A stretch of 64,000 bases of DNA from the NCBI RefSeq assembly GCF_007923355.1, contig NZ_VOGO01000008.1:62001-126000 (forward strand), written 5' to 3'. The first letter of the stretch is position 1; each line of letters begins with the position of its first letter. Below are positions 1-9,754 of the stretch, one piece after another. The translations under genes and the position numbers were made by a program. Origin of the DNA: Falsiphaeobacter marinintestinus (lineage in GTDB: Bacteria; Pseudomonadota; Alphaproteobacteria; Rhodobacterales; Rhodobacteraceae). The notes beneath the pieces were generated by a model. The model was not told the origin of the DNA and did no database searches. It worked only from the letters and a program-made list of their open reading frames with translations.

Positions 1-98
1 CGCCGGGCAAAAAGTGGGCAGTTGTCAAAACAACGCCTCCAGGTACCGAAGAGTATGAGAGCCTTATTAGCGAGTATGAGGCTAAAGGTTACAAATAA
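1..98 (+). CDS. C-terminal end of an unidentified protein (partial)
   Basis: An open frame with codons starting at position 3 runs without a stop to TAA at 96-98 and encodes about 31 residues, ending in a charged stretch rich in Glu, Tyr and Lys. The start lies outside the window. The end stands four bases from the stop codon of the convergent flavoprotein gene, a usual spacing for two real genes in this DNA. Family not recognised; too little is present to assign a function. Confidence 0.5.
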   Translation, partial: PGKKWAVVKTTPPGTEEYESLISEYEAKGYK

Positions 99-102
99 CC
101 TG

Positions 103-1302
103 TCAAACGACGTGTCGTCGCGCCCAATGCGCGGCGGCCTCTCCAGCCCAACGCCCCGTCGCCAGACAGGCGGTAATAAGATAACCGCCCGTCGGGGCCT
201 CCCAATCCAGCATTTCGCCTGCCACGAACACGCCGGGCCGCGCGCTCAACATCAGGTCATCGGTCAGTGCCGAGCGACAGACCCCTCCTGCAGTTGAAAT
301 TGCTTCATCCATTGGGCGCAATGTTGCGTCCTTGACCGGCAATGCCTTAAGACACTGCGCCAAAGCCTCGGGCGATTGCGGCAACGGTCGCGCCAGTTCG
401 TTCAGCAGTGCCATGCGCACGCCGTCAAGCTTCAGAGTTTTGCGCAGATGGTTTGACAGGCTGGCCTTGCCGCGTGGCCGGGAAAGCCGGGCGGTCAACT
501 CCTGCAAGGTGCGATCGGGAAACAGATCGATCTCAAGGTCAGCGCCGTCGCGAACCCCACGACTGACCGAATAGATCCCGCCGCCTTCCAGTCCACGTTC
601 GCTCAGAACGGCCTCACCGCGCGAGGCCCATGGCCCGGCGCTGAATCGTACGCCTTTCAGCGGTTGCCCAAAGACAGGCCGCATATGTGCAGACCATTTC
701 ACAAAAATACCGGCGTTGGCCGGTGCGAACGCAGCCAGATCGACTCCGTCTGCGCGCAAGATGTCGGCCCATGCACCGTCCGACCCAAGCCGCGCCCAAC
801 TGGCACCGCCCAACGCCAGAACGGTCACATCCGCGTGCATCTTCGCAACCCCATCGGGTGTTTCGAACACAGCCTCATCGCGATCCCAACCGGTCCATCG
901 CCAGCGGGCTTGGCGGACAATGTTGTATTCATCCAGCCGTGCCAGCCAGGCCCGCAACAGCGGAGAGGCCTTCATTGCCTCGGGAAACACGCGGCCAGTG
1001 GTCCCGGTAAACAGCGGCTGCCCCAGGTCCCGCGCCCAATTCTGTACTGCCAGTCCGTCAAAGGACTGAATGATCGGACGCAGCCATGGCGCGGCCTCGC
1101 CATAGGCTTTCATCAAATCGTCGAACGGTTCGTCCTTGGTCAGGTTCAACCCCGACTTTCCCGCCATCAGAAACTTGCGCCCCATCGACGGTTTGGCATC
1201 CGCAATGGTCACGGCAAGACCGGCAGCGCCCAGCCGTTCGGCTGCCATCAATCCGGCGGGGCCGCCTCCGATCACCAATGCTGTGGGCGTGTTCTCTGCC
1301 AA
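103..1302 (-). CDS. NAD(P)/FAD-dependent oxidoreductase, HI0933/YhiN-like flavoprotein
   Basis: The 399-residue product opens with a dinucleotide-binding fold: Gly-rich VIGGGPAGL at residues 10-18, followed by the GRKFLMAGKSGLNLT signature (about 41-55) typical of the HI0933-like flavoproteins, in the subgroup I know as the PP_4765 family. A second FAD contact motif, TGGYLITACLATG, is near the C-terminus. Its physiological substrate is unknown in the family. Translation appears to start at TTG (1300-1302), because the first glycine motif is only ten residues in and no ATG lies upstream in frame. It is divergent from the small HNH gene that follows. Confidence 0.85.
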   Translation of the reverse strand: MAENTPTALVIGGGPAGLMAAERLGAAGLAVTIADAKPSMGRKFLMAGKSGLNLTKDEPFDDLMKAYGEAAPWLRPIIQSFDGLAVQNWARDLGQPLFTGTTGRVFPEAMKASPLLRAWLARLDEYNIVRQARWRWTGWDRDEAVFETPDGVAKMHADVTVLALGGASWARLGSDGAWADILRADGVDLAAFAPANAGIFVKWSAHMRPVFGQPLKGVRFSAGPWASRGEAVLSERGLEGGGIYSVSRGVRDGADLEIDLFPDRTLQELTARLSRPRGKASLSNHLRKTLKLDGVRMALLNELARPLPQSPEALAQCLKALPVKDATLRPMDEAISTAGGVCRSALTDDLMLSARPGVFVAGEMLDWEAPTGGYLITACLATGRWAGEAAAHWARRHVV

Positions 1303-1337
1303 CTTGTTATCCGCTTCTATTCCGTTAACCCTTGGGT

Positions 1338-1631
1338 ATGACCGATCCGATCTGCCCCCTGTGCGACCGCCCGATTCCGAGCGATGTAAAGCAAAGCCAG
1401 CACCATCTGATCCCGAAACTCAAAGGAGGCAAGGGCGGTCCGACAGTTCTGTTGCATCACATCTGTCACCGCGAGATCCACGCCACACTGACCGAGGCCG
1501 AACTGGCACGGGAATTTTCCACCGTCGACGCCCTGCGGCTGCATCCCCGGTTGGCGAAATTCATTGCCTGGGTCAAGAAACGCCCGCCCGCTTTTATGTC
1601 CAAAGTGCCGGGCAAGCGCAGGAAGCGCTGA
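1338..1631 (+). CDS. Small HNH-type endonuclease domain protein
   Basis: A 97-residue protein made almost entirely of an HNH-like (beta-beta-alpha metal) fold. Visible residues are a Cys6-x2-Cys9 knuckle, paired His22-His23, and the C-terminal part His40-His41-x-Cys43-His44-x3-His48, which fits the usual CxxCHxxxH ending with the first Cys replaced. The middle position that is normally Asn is not clearly present. ATG at 1338 was chosen over TTG at 1332. It lies between divergent and convergent neighbours, 10 bases from the stop of the downstream transporter gene, so it seems to be a single-gene unit. Stand-alone small HNH proteins of this type are common in Rhodobacteraceae and uncharacterised. 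Nuclease activity is inferred. Confidence 0.7.
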   Translation: MTDPICPLCDRPIPSDVKQSQHHLIPKLKGGKGGPTVLLHHICHREIHATLTEAELAREFSTVDALRLHPRLAKFIAWVKKRPPAFMSKVPGKRRKR

Positions 1632-1641
1632 AACGGACATT

Positions 1642-2529
1642 TCAGGCCGCCTGCTTGCCGCGCCACAGGATGAACAGCCCGGACAAGACGATCAATCCGC
1701 TTCCGATCAGCATGGCGCTGTCCAATCGTTCGTTGAACACAAGAACTCCGAACCCGATGCCGAACAAAAGCCGTGAATATCTGAAAGGCGTCACTGCAGA
1801 CACATCACCAGTGCGCATCGCCTTCATCAACGCCGAATAGGCCAGGACGCCAGACAGTACCGCCCCGACCAGAAAGGCCAAAGTCCCCGCATCAGGCGAC
1901 ACAAACGCTTCGCCGCTCCAGACCGCGTAAATGACACCGGCGATGACAATCGATACAAAGCCATAGAAGCCCAGAACCGAAGTGCCTAAGGACGCAGGCG
2001 CAGCCCGGCTGGCAAGGTCCCGGCCCGCGAACCCGAACATGCCCAGAACGGCAAGGATGGAAAGAGCCGAAAAGCTGTCGCTCCCCGGGCGAATGATAAT
2101 CACGACGCCGGTCAGGCCGATGGCAATTGCGCACCACCGCCGCCACCCAACTCTTTCGCCGAAGACCAGCGCCGCCCCGGCGACGACGACAATCGGGGTC
2201 GCCTGAAGGATCACCGTCGCCGATGACAGCGGCGTCAAAGCAAGGGCCATGACATAGAACAACCGACCCGACACTTCGAACACCGCGCGAATCCGCATCG
2301 GGCGCGACAGGACATCTGATTCAAGCAGGGGTTCTTTGCTGACACCGGCAAGGCAGGTGAACAGGAACGCCCCACCGACACCAAACATAATCAGGATCTG
2401 ACCAATGGGGAGGAGTCCGGCTGCTGCTTTGACAAAGGCATCTTCGACAGCAAAGGCCGCCATTGCGACGACCATCCAAACACTGCCGATCAGATTGGCC
2501 TGGTGGCCGGTTGCGACTGGGTTTGGCAA
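1642..2529 (-). CDS. DMT-superfamily (EamA) transporter
   Basis: A 295-residue inner-membrane protein with about ten hydrophobic segments arranged as two EamA repeats, each ending in the usual pattern (for example GERVGWRRWCAIAIGLTGV in the first, NERLDSAMLIGSGLIVLSG in the second). Family members export amino acids, nucleobases or other metabolites by proton antiport; the substrate here cannot be told. Start is TTG at 2527-2529 with GGAG a few bases upstream. It follows the UbiH-like gene on the same strand with a gap of about 100 bases, so co-transcription is possible. Confidence 0.85.
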   Translation of the reverse strand: MPNPVATGHQANLIGSVWMVVAMAAFAVEDAFVKAAAGLLPIGQILIMFGVGGAFLFTCLAGVSKEPLLESDVLSRPMRIRAVFEVSGRLFYVMALALTPLSSATVILQATPIVVVAGAALVFGERVGWRRWCAIAIGLTGVVIIIRPGSDSFSALSILAVLGMFGFAGRDLASRAAPASLGTSVLGFYGFVSIVIAGVIYAVWSGEAFVSPDAGTLAFLVGAVLSGVLAYSALMKAMRTGDVSAVTPFRYSRLLFGIGFGVLVFNERLDSAMLIGSGLIVLSGLFILWRGKQAA

Positions 2530-2635
2530 GGGGACTCCGGCTTAAGTCAGGGCTGGCTCAGCCCGAGGGTCATGTGGAGTTTCAGTGCGGCCTGATCAAA
2601 CCGTTGTCAATAAGCGGGCGCTTGGGTGGCCCAGA

Positions 2636-3898
2636 TCAGATCGGGCGGCCTTGCAGCAGTTTCGGCAGATCGCCTGTCAACCCGGCGGCTTCGCGCACAA
2701 AGTTGCGCCGCAACCTGGGAACCGCGCCGACGACTCCCATGCCGATATCTCGACCCAAACGCAGTAGCGGATTGTCGTTGGAAAACAGCCTATTGAACAC
2801 GTCCGTCGCCATGGCAAGCGTCGCCGTATCGAACCGCCGCCATTGCTGATACCGCTCAAGCACCAACTGGGACCCGATGTCTTCACCGCGCCGCGCGGCA
2901 AGGACAAGGGTTTCGGCCAACGCCCCCACATCCCGCAGCCCGGCGTTCAGACCCTGACCGGCAATGGGGTGCATCCCATGCGCGGCATCTCCCACCAACG
3001 CCAACCGATCCGCAACAAAGCTGTTCGCAATGGTCAGGTCCAGCGGATAGGTGAAACGCTGGCCTTCCAGACGGATTTCACCCAAGAAATCACCAAAACG
3101 CGGGCGCAAGACCTGCAGGTACGCCTGATCATCCAGCGCATTGATCTGCTCGGCAACGTCCGTGCGTTCGCTCCACACGATGGAACTGCGGTTGCCCGTC
3201 AATGGCAGAATCGCCAGCGGGCCGGGCGGCATAAAGAACTGGTGCGCAATACCGTGATGCGGCAGGTCGTGCGCGATGGCACAAACCAGCGCCGTTTGGC
3301 CATACGCCCACCCGGTGCGTTTGATCCCGGCGCGTTCGGCCGTGCCACTGCGCCGCCCGTCACAGCCGACCAGAACCTTGCCCGTCAGCGTGGTACCATC
3401 GTCCAGCGTGACGGTCACGCCACCCTGGTTGACGGTCTGTGCAACAACCGTTTTGCCATCCAGCTGGGTGATTCCGTCGACCTCGGCCATGGTATCGAGA
3501 AACGCGCGGCGCAAATGGCGGTCTTCTACCAAATAGCCCATCGGCCCTTCTTCGATTTCGGCATGGTCAAAATGCATGAAAAACGGCGAAGGCCCGTCGC
3601 CCGCGTGGCCATCGGTGACCTTGATTTCCAGCATAGGTTGGGCTTTGTCGGCCACTTTGTCCCAGACTCCGATTGCCGCGAGCAACCGCTGCGACGCCAA
3701 AGCCAGCGCATAAGATCTGCCGTCAAAGGCTGCGTTCTTGCGGACCTTTTCGTTCAGAGCGTCGATCACACAGACCGAATGTCCGGCCTGCGCCAGCGCC
3801 AAAGCCAGGGCAGGGCCGTTCAGACCTCCGCCGACGATCAGGATATCATGCTCAACCATCATGTGACGCAATATGCGCCCGTCTTCGGGATTGTCCAT
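2636..3898 (-). CDS. UbiH/UbiF/VisC/COQ6-family FAD monooxygenase
   Basis: About 420 residues. It has the Rossmann FAD motif ILIVGGGLNGPALALAL near the N-terminus and the second FAD signature VGDAAHGMHPIAGQGLNAGL in the C-terminal third, the arrangement of aromatic-ring hydroxylases of ubiquinone biosynthesis (C5, C6 or C1 hydroxylation). A membrane-associated role in ubiquinone formation is the standard inference, and which carbon it hydroxylates cannot be read from sequence. I prefer the ATG at 3896-3898, preceded by AGGA six bases upstream; later ATGs at 3862 and 3859 have no good ribosome site. It is divergent from the amidase gene over 48 bases. Confidence 0.85.
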   Translation of the reverse strand: MDNPEDGRILRHMMVEHDILIVGGGLNGPALALALAQAGHSVCVIDALNEKVRKNAAFDGRSYALALASQRLLAAIGVWDKVADKAQPMLEIKVTDGHAGDGPSPFFMHFDHAEIEEGPMGYLVEDRHLRRAFLDTMAEVDGITQLDGKTVVAQTVNQGGVTVTLDDGTTLTGKVLVGCDGRRSGTAERAGIKRTGWAYGQTALVCAIAHDLPHHGIAHQFFMPPGPLAILPLTGNRSSIVWSERTDVAEQINALDDQAYLQVLRPRFGDFLGEIRLEGQRFTYPLDLTIANSFVADRLALVGDAAHGMHPIAGQGLNAGLRDVGALAETLVLAARRGEDIGSQLVLERYQQWRRFDTATLAMATDVFNRLFSNDNPLLRLGRDIGMGVVGAVPRLRRNFVREAAGLTGDLPKLLQGRPI

Positions 3899-3946
3899 GC
3901 GCAGTCCTGTCGCTACCGTCACGGCAAGTCAAGAAAAGGGTGACAC

Positions 3947-5278
3947 ATGACGGACTGGCTAAAGATGTCGGCATCGGATCTCGGGCGCGGGATCGGCAAG
4001 GGTGAGATTGATCCGGTCGACCTGACACAGGCGCATCTGGACGCGATCACCGCGCACCCTTTGCGCGACAGGATCTATGCCCGCGTCACCCCTGAACGCG
4101 CGCTGGCCGAAGCTGGCGCGGCGCGCGACCGCGCCAAGGTCGGTCGCCGTCTGTCTTTGCTGGATGGCGTGCCGATCAGTTGGAAAGATTTGTTCGACAC
4201 CGCCGGAACAGAGACCGAAGCCGGGAGTGCGCTGCTGGAGGGCCGGGTGCCTGACGCCGATGCGGTGGTCCTGCGCCATGCGACGGCGATGGGCACGGTC
4301 TGTCTGGGCAAAACCCATATGAGCGAGCTGGCATTCTCGGGCCTGGGTCTGAACCCGATCACGGCCTCGCCGCCTTGTGTCAACGATCTCGATGCGGTGT
4401 CGGGCGGGTCGTCTTCCGGTGCTGCGGCGTCAGTCGCTTTTGGTCTGGCCGCAGCAGGGATCGGATCGGACACAGGTGGGTCGGTGCGTATTCCGGCGGC
4501 GTGGAACGATCTGGTGGGGCTCAAAACCACCGCAGGCCGTGTGAGCCTGGAAGGTGTTGTGCCGCTGTGCCTGAAGTTCGACACAGTCGGCCCGCTCACC
4601 CGCTCGGTCGAAGATGCCGGATTGTTGCTTGCGGCGCTTGAAGGCGACAAACCCGCCGACTTGCGCGGCGCGTCGATGAAAGGCCGTCGGCTGGCGGTGC
4701 TCAAGACCATCGTTGGCTCTGACGTCCGCGACGGCCCCGGCGCGGCGTTTGAACACGCGCTAAAAGCCTTTCGCGATGCAGGAGCCGAAATCACCGAGAT
4801 CGACGTGCCCGAATTGCCGGATGCTTTTGCACTGACCGAAGTGCTGGTTTGCGGCGAAGCCTATGGGCTGTGGCGCGACGTGATCGAAGCAAACCCGGAC
4901 AAAATGTTCCATGCAATCCGCGACCGGTTCCGCGCCGGACAAAACCATTCCACCCCGGATTACGTGGCCGCCTGGGCGAATTTGGAAAGGATCCGTGGCA
5001 TATGGGATGCAACCGTTGCCGGCTTTGATGCAGTGTTATGCGCGTCAGCCCCGATCCTGCCGCCAAATGAAAAGCGCCTGCTGACGGATAGTGACTATTA
5101 TGTCACCGAGAACCTGTTGGCTTTGCGCAACACTCGTGTTGGCAATCTGATGGGGCTGTGTTCGGTCACCCTGCCGACCGGCACGCCCAGTTGTGGTGTA
5201 ATGCTGATGGGGCAGCCCGACTGCGAAGAGGCCCTTCTTCGACTGAGCGCGGCGGCTGAGGCAGCGTTGCATCGGTGA
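3947..5278 (+). CDS. Amidase signature family hydrolase
   Basis: The 443-residue protein carries the amidase-signature Ser-cisSer-Lys triad: Lys80 in SWKDLFD, the Gly/Ser run SGGSSSG at 152-158 holding the cis-Ser, and the nucleophile Ser179 in GSDTGGSVR. It hydrolyses a C-N amide bond, but members range from GatA to nicotinamide- and allophanate-type enzymes; length and absence of an obvious GatB/C partner argue for a catabolic amidase rather than a tRNA amidotransferase subunit. Start ATG has AGGG six bases upstream. The TGA stop lies inside the left arm of a long palindrome (5277-5341). Confidence 0.85.
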   Translation: MTDWLKMSASDLGRGIGKGEIDPVDLTQAHLDAITAHPLRDRIYARVTPERALAEAGAARDRAKVGRRLSLLDGVPISWKDLFDTAGTETEAGSALLEGRVPDADAVVLRHATAMGTVCLGKTHMSELAFSGLGLNPITASPPCVNDLDAVSGGSSSGAAASVAFGLAAAGIGSDTGGSVRIPAAWNDLVGLKTTAGRVSLEGVVPLCLKFDTVGPLTRSVEDAGLLLAALEGDKPADLRGASMKGRRLAVLKTIVGSDVRDGPGAAFEHALKAFRDAGAEITEIDVPELPDAFALTEVLVCGEAYGLWRDVIEANPDKMFHAIRDRFRAGQNHSTPDYVAAWANLERIRGIWDATVAGFDAVLCASAPILPPNEKRLLTDSDYYVTENLLALRNTRVGNLMGLCSVTLPTGTPSCGVMLMGQPDCEEALLRLSAAAEAALHR

Positions 5279-5341
5279 GTATTTGAAAAAGAGAAGAAAC
5301 AGGGGCCAAGCGTCTTCAATATCTTCTCTTTCTAAATACTC
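5277..5341. repeat. Intergenic palindrome A (GAGTATTT...AGAGAAGA type)
   Basis: Left arm 5277-5297 and right arm 5322-5341 are reverse complements over about 20 bases with one unpaired base; the loop is 24 bases. The left arm overlaps the amidase stop codon. Similar arms recur at 16240, 25653, 26950 and 57875. It may act as a transcription terminator or mRNA stabilising hairpin. Confidence 0.75.
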
Positions 5342-5346
5342 AAATT

Positions 5347-5478
5347 CTAATGACTGCCACAGGCGCGACGTCCGCGCTTATGGCATTGACCGGAAAGCCA
5401 CAAAATCCGGATGGTCGCGTCCTTGGTCTGGACGCATCGCTCCTCGGTCTGTACTTTGGCTTCAAAACGGGGCGACAT
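5347..5478 (-). CDS. Possible 43-residue small protein
   Basis: An ATG at 5478 (minus) opens a 43-codon frame ending next to palindrome A, with three Cys and a basic C-terminus. About 60 percent of third positions are G or C, which is compatible with coding but not strong. The upstream ribosome site is poor (GGGAT, three bases away). It would be divergent from the aminotransferase gene. Family not recognised; it may be chance. Confidence 0.25.
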   Translation of the reverse strand: MSPRFEAKVQTEERCVQTKDATIRILWLSGQCHKRGRRACGSH

Positions 5479-5502
5479 GATCCCGAACCGAGGCAGATAG
5501 AG

Positions 5503-6684
5503 ATGGATTTCCCCGAGCGGTTTTCGAACCTTCCGGCTTATGCGTTCCCGCGTCTGCGCGCCCTTCTGGACGTGCATGAACCGGGCGGCGAGGTCGTGCA
5601 TATGACCATCGGGGAACCAAAGCACGCATTCCCGGCATGGGTGACGGACGTTATTGCCAGGAACGCCGCAGGGTTCAACAGCTATCCGGCCAATGACGGG
5701 ACGCCTGATTTGCTGGGCGCTATAGCCGATTGGGTTCAGCTTCGGTTCAACGCCAGCGTGGATCCTGCCACGCAGGTCATGGCGCTGAACGGTACGCGTG
5801 AAGGCTTGTACAATGCTGCTATGGCGCTTTGTCCCGAGCAGAAAAATGGCCAAACGCCCATCGTGTTATCCCCGAACCCCTTTTATCAGGTCTATATGGT
5901 GGCGGCGATTTCAGTCGCTGCAGAACCGGTGTTTGTGTCCGCAACAGCCGCGTCGGGCTTTTTGCCGGATTACGCCAGCCTGCCGCCCGAGACGCTGAAC
6001 CGGGTCACCATTGCCTATATCTGTTCGCCCTCGAACCCGCAGGGTGCCGTCGCCACGCGGGCCTACTGGCAAGAATTGATTGCGCTGGCCGAACAGTACG
6101 ATTTTCGCATCTTTGCGGACGAATGCTATTCTGAGATCTATCGCAACGACGCACCGGTGGGGGCCTTGCAGGTCGCGCAGGAAATGGGCGCTGATCCGGA
6201 GCGGGTCGTGATTTTCCATTCGTTGTCAAAACGCTCGAACCTGCCGGGGCTGCGCTCTGGGTTTGTTGCCGGCGGACCTGACAGCATTGCCCGTATGCGC
6301 CAGTTGCGCGCCTATTCCGGAGCACCGCTTCCGGGGCCCTTGCAGGCCGCTGCGGCTCAGGTCTGGGCCGACGAGGCACACGTCGATGAGAACCGAGCAT
6401 TGTACCGCGCGAAATACGCGCTGGCCGACGAAATCTTTTCCGGGGTGCAGGGCTATTTGCCGCCCGAAGCGGGGTTCTTTCTGTGGTTGCCGGTCGATGA
6501 CGGTGAACAGGCGGCGCTGAAGCTTTGGACACAAACGGGCGCTCGGGTCTTGCCGGGTGCCTATCTGGCGCAGGGCGAACCCGGGGATAACCCCGGAAAT
6601 CATTACATCCGGGCCGCAATGGTGGCTCCAATAACAGAACTGGAACGCGGGCTGATCACCCTGCGGAACTGTTTGTACACTTAA
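5503..6684 (+). CDS. Class I/II PLP-dependent aminotransferase (DapC-like)
   Basis: The protein from ATG 5503 has 393 residues with the fold-type I pattern: YICSPSNPQGAV around 172-183 (cofactor Asn), Asp206 in FADECYSE, and the Schiff-base Lys243 in HSLSKRSNLPG, followed by the phosphate-binding Arg in LRSGF. The sequence style resembles the aminotransferases annotated as succinyldiaminopimelate transaminase in Rhodobacteraceae, so a place in lysine/peptidoglycan precursor synthesis is possible, but substrate is not certain. An upstream in-frame ATG at 5350 exists; I reject it because homologues begin at MDFPERFSNL and GAGG stands nine bases before 5503. ftsK begins 16 bases after its stop. 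Confidence 0.85.
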   Translation: MDFPERFSNLPAYAFPRLRALLDVHEPGGEVVHMTIGEPKHAFPAWVTDVIARNAAGFNSYPANDGTPDLLGAIADWVQLRFNASVDPATQVMALNGTREGLYNAAMALCPEQKNGQTPIVLSPNPFYQVYMVAAISVAAEPVFVSATAASGFLPDYASLPPETLNRVTIAYICSPSNPQGAVATRAYWQELIALAEQYDFRIFADECYSEIYRNDAPVGALQVAQEMGADPERVVIFHSLSKRSNLPGLRSGFVAGGPDSIARMRQLRAYSGAPLPGPLQAAAAQVWADEAHVDENRALYRAKYALADEIFSGVQGYLPPEAGFFLWLPVDDGEQAALKLWTQTGARVLPGAYLAQGEPGDNPGNHYIRAAMVAPITELERGLITLRNCLYT

Positions 6685-6700
6685 AGATCGAGGGTAGGGC

Positions 6701-9652
6701 ATGGCTTCATACAACACACGCAGTCGGGATCCGTTATTCGACAGCAACATGCAGGCGGCCATTCACAAGCGTGGCAAGGAACTGGTTGGTGTATTCCTGT
6801 TTGCGCTGGGGTTGGCTGCGGCTGCGATGATCGCATCGTATACGCCGGATGATCCCAACTGGTTGGTGTCAACTGACGCGCCGGTGCAAAACTGGATGGG
6901 CAGCATTGGCGCTTCGATCGCCGCGCCTCTGTTCATGGTCGTGGGCTGGGGCAGCTGGGGCATTGCCCTTGTGCTGATGGTCTGGGGCGTGCGGTTTGCG
7001 TTTCACTGGGGCGAAGACCGTGCCGTTGGGCGTTTGGTCTTTGCACCGTTCGCCATAGCCGTCATGTCGATTTATTGTTCGACCCTGGTGCCCGGGGCCG
7101 AATGGAAAGCGACACACAGCTTCGGTCTGGGTGGGTTGTTTGGTGACACGGTCATGGGGGCGCTGTTGACGCTGCTGCCAATCGGGTCGCATTTTGCCGT
7201 CAAACTGACGTCTCTGCTGGCGGCTGCTGGCATGGTGTTTACCGGGGCCTTTGTCATGGGCTTCACCCGGTTCGAAATCTCGCGTGGAATCAGATATATC
7301 GTCTATGGCGTTGTTCTGGCCTATGGCGGTCTGATGACGCTTCTGGGCAAAGGCGCAAGCAGTGCCGTGGTTGCTGCCCGGCAGGCCCGGGGCGCCCGCG
7401 CCGAAAAGAAAGAAATGCAGCGTCTGGCTGCCGAAGCTCACGCTGCAGATCTGGAGGCCTATCAAAAGGCGCAACCCGTTTATCAGGAACCGGTTGTCGA
7501 ACCGGTTTATGCCGAGCCCGCGGCAGAACCGCAGCCGCAATCCGAAGGCGGGTTCTTTAGCCGGATGCCCAGCCTGATCCGCCGGTCAGATCCGATGCCC
7601 GAGGATATGCCGGAACCTGAACTGATCGAACAGCAGCCGATTGCCGCTTTTGACGCGATGCCGGGCGATGACCGGATTCGCGCCAAGATCGCCAGCGCTG
7701 TGCGGTCGCGCCAGCAGCCCGATAGCTATGTCGAACCAGATCCGACGCGCCCGTTGACCCGCGGTCGTGGCCGTGGTCCCGATCCTTTGGTGCTGGACAC
7801 CACCGGCCCGACTGGGTTGCCGCCCGAGCCGCCTGTCATGGGAACCCCACAGCCACAACCGCAGGCCGAGCCTATGTTGACCGCACAGCGCGTCGACGAG
7901 GCGCTGACTCTGCCACGTGCGCCCGCGATTTCGATTCACGATACCGTTGCCGCGCCTGAACCTCAGCCGATGCCCGAGCCGCAGCCCTTGCCGCTGGCCG
8001 AGCCCGAGCCGATTGCCCCGCAGATCCCGGTGGCTGAGCCGCGCAAGGTTGTACAAAACCCGGTACGCAAGGCTCCGGCCCCGTCGCGCCGTGCACAGGC
8101 CGAAGCACAACCGGCCCTCGCGTTCGAGGACAAAGCGCCAGAGTTTGAATTGCCGCCGCTTAGTCTGTTGTCCAATCCGATCAACATTGAGCGTCATCAC
8201 CTGAGCGATGAGGCCTTGGAAGAAAATGCCCGCATGCTGGAAAGCGTGCTGGATGATTATGGCGTGAAGGGCGAAATCGTCAGCGTCCGTCCGGGTCCTG
8301 TTGTGACGATGTACGAACTGGAACCGGCTCCGGGTCTTAAGGCCAGCCGCGTGATCGGTCTGGCCGATGATATCGCCCGGTCGATGGCGGCGCTGTCTGC
8401 GCGTGTGTCGACCGTTCCGGGTCGCAGCGTGATCGGTATCGAACTGCCGAACGAAAAGCGCGAAATGGTGTCGTTCCGCGAAATCCTTGCCGCACGCGAT
8501 TTCGGCGACAGCAACATGAGCCTTCCGCTGGCGCTGGGCAAAGACATTGGCGGCGATGCCGTCGTGGCGAATCTTGCCAAGATGCCCCACCTGCTGATTG
8601 CCGGGACCACCGGTTCAGGTAAGTCGGTGGCGATCAACACCATGATCCTGTCGCTGCTTTACAAGCTGACGCCGGACGAATGCCGCCTGATCATGATCGA
8701 CCCCAAGATGCTGGAACTGTCTGTCTATGACGGAATCCCGCATCTGTTGTCGCCCGTTGTGACCGATCCGAAAAAGGCCGTTGTCGCGCTGAAGTGGACC
8801 GTGGGCGAAATGGAAGAACGGTATCGCAAGATGTCCAAGATGGGCGTGCGCAATATCGAAGGCTACAACGGTCGTGTCCGCGAGGCATTGGCCAAGGGCG
8901 AGATGTTCAGCCGAACAGTGCAGACCGGGTTTGATGATGATACCGGTGAGCCCGTCTTCGAAACGGAAGAGTTCGCCCCCGAGGCGATGCCGTTTATCGT
9001 TGTCATCGTCGACGAAATGGCCGACCTGATGATGGTCGCAGGCAAAGAGATCGAAGCCTGCATTCAGCGTCTGGCGCAAATGGCGCGGGCGTCGGGCATT
9101 CACCTGATCATGGCCACGCAACGCCCGTCGGTTGACGTGATTACCGGCACGATCAAGGCCAACTTCCCAACCCGGATTTCGTTCCAGGTGACATCGAAGA
9201 TCGACAGCCGCACCATCCTGGGTGAAATGGGTGCCGAACAGCTGCTGGGTATGGGCGACATGCTGTATATGGCGGGTGGCGCCAAGATCACCCGCTGCCA
9301 CGGCCCGTTCGTGTCGGATGAAGAAGTCGAAGAGGTCGTCAATCACCTCAAGGGCTTTGGTCCAGCAGAGTATGTCGGCACCGTTCTGGACGGTCCGGAT
9401 GATGACAAAGAGGCTGATATCGATCTGGTTCTGGGTCTTGGTGGCAATACCAATGGCGAAGACGCACTGTATGATCAGGCCGTTGGCATCGTGATCAAGG
9501 ATCGCAAGTGTTCGACATCGTACATCCAGCGCAAACTGGCCATCGGGTACAACAAAGCCGCGCGCCTTGTCGAGCAGATGGAAGAGCAGGGGTTGGTCTC
9601 GGCTGCCAACCACGTCGGCAAGCGCGAAATTCTTGTGCCCGAACAGGAATGA
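6701..9652 (+). CDS. ftsK: DNA translocase FtsK
   Basis: 983 residues. The N-terminal 210 residues hold four hydrophobic helices that anchor the protein at the division septum. A Pro/Glu/Gln-rich linker of about 270 residues follows. The RecA-like motor has Walker A GTTGSGKS near residue 636, Walker [14 protein letters not shown] around 765-778, and a C-terminal winged-helix gamma domain (about 925-965) that reads KOPS-like sequences and directs the hexamer toward the terminus. It pumps DNA during chromosome segregation and activates XerCD recombination at dif. GAGGG and TAGGG lie just before the ATG. lolA follows about 100 bases downstream, an order common in alphaproteobacteria. Confidence 0.97.
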   Translation: MASYNTRSRDPLFDSNMQAAIHKRGKELVGVFLFALGLAAAAMIASYTPDDPNWLVSTDAPVQNWMGSIGASIAAPLFMVVGWGSWGIALVLMVWGVRFAFHWGEDRAVGRLVFAPFAIAVMSIYCSTLVPGAEWKATHSFGLGGLFGDTVMGALLTLLPIGSHFAVKLTSLLAAAGMVFTGAFVMGFTRFEISRGIRYIVYGVVLAYGGLMTLLGKGASSAVVAARQARGARAEKKEMQRLAAEAHAADLEAYQKAQPVYQEPVVEPVYAEPAAEPQPQSEGGFFSRMPSLIRRSDPMPEDMPEPELIEQQPIAAFDAMPGDDRIRAKIASAVRSRQQPDSYVEPDPTRPLTRGRGRGPDPLVLDTTGPTGLPPEPPVMGTPQPQPQAEPMLTAQRVDEALTLPRAPAISIHDTVAAPEPQPMPEPQPLPLAEPEPIAPQIPVAEPRKVVQNPVRKAPAPSRRAQAEAQPALAFEDKAPEFELPPLSLLSNPINIERHHLSDEALEENARMLESVLDDYGVKGEIVSVRPGPVVTMYELEPAPGLKASRVIGLADDIARSMAALSARVSTVPGRSVIGIELPNEKREMVSFREILAARDFGDSNMSLPLALGKDIGGDAVVANLAKMPHLLIAGTTGSGKSVAINTMILSLLYKLTPDECRLIMIDPKMLELSVYDGIPHLLSPVVTDPKKAVVALKWTVGEMEERYRKMSKMGVRNIEGYNGRVREALAKGEMFSRTVQTGFDDDTGEPVFETEEFAPEAMPFIVVIVDEMADLMMVAGKEIEACIQRLAQMARASGIHLIMATQRPSVDVITGTIKANFPTRISFQVTSKIDSRTILGEMGAEQLLGMGDMLYMAGGAKITRCHGPFVSDEEVEEVVNHLKGFGPAEYVGTVLDGPDDDKEADIDLVLGLGGNTNGEDALYDQAVGIVIKDRKCSTSYIQRKLAIGYNKAARLVEQMEEQGLVSAANHVGKREILVPEQE

Positions 9653-9661
9653 CACCAGCAA

Positions 9662-9686
9662 GGATCGGCCCAATCCGGGCCGATCC
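9662..9686 (+). terminator. Hairpin after ftsK, weak terminator
   Basis: A perfect ten-base stem, GGATCGGCCC (9662-9671) with GGGCCGATCC (9677-9686) and a five-base loop, starts nine bases after the ftsK stop. No T-run follows, so intrinsic termination would be weak; it may only separate ftsK and lolA expression. Confidence 0.4.
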
Positions 9687-9754
9687 CGGTGACCTCACGC
9701 TGTCGTGATGCTATGCGGGCTGAAACTGTCCCATTCGGACCATAGGTGCTTGAT

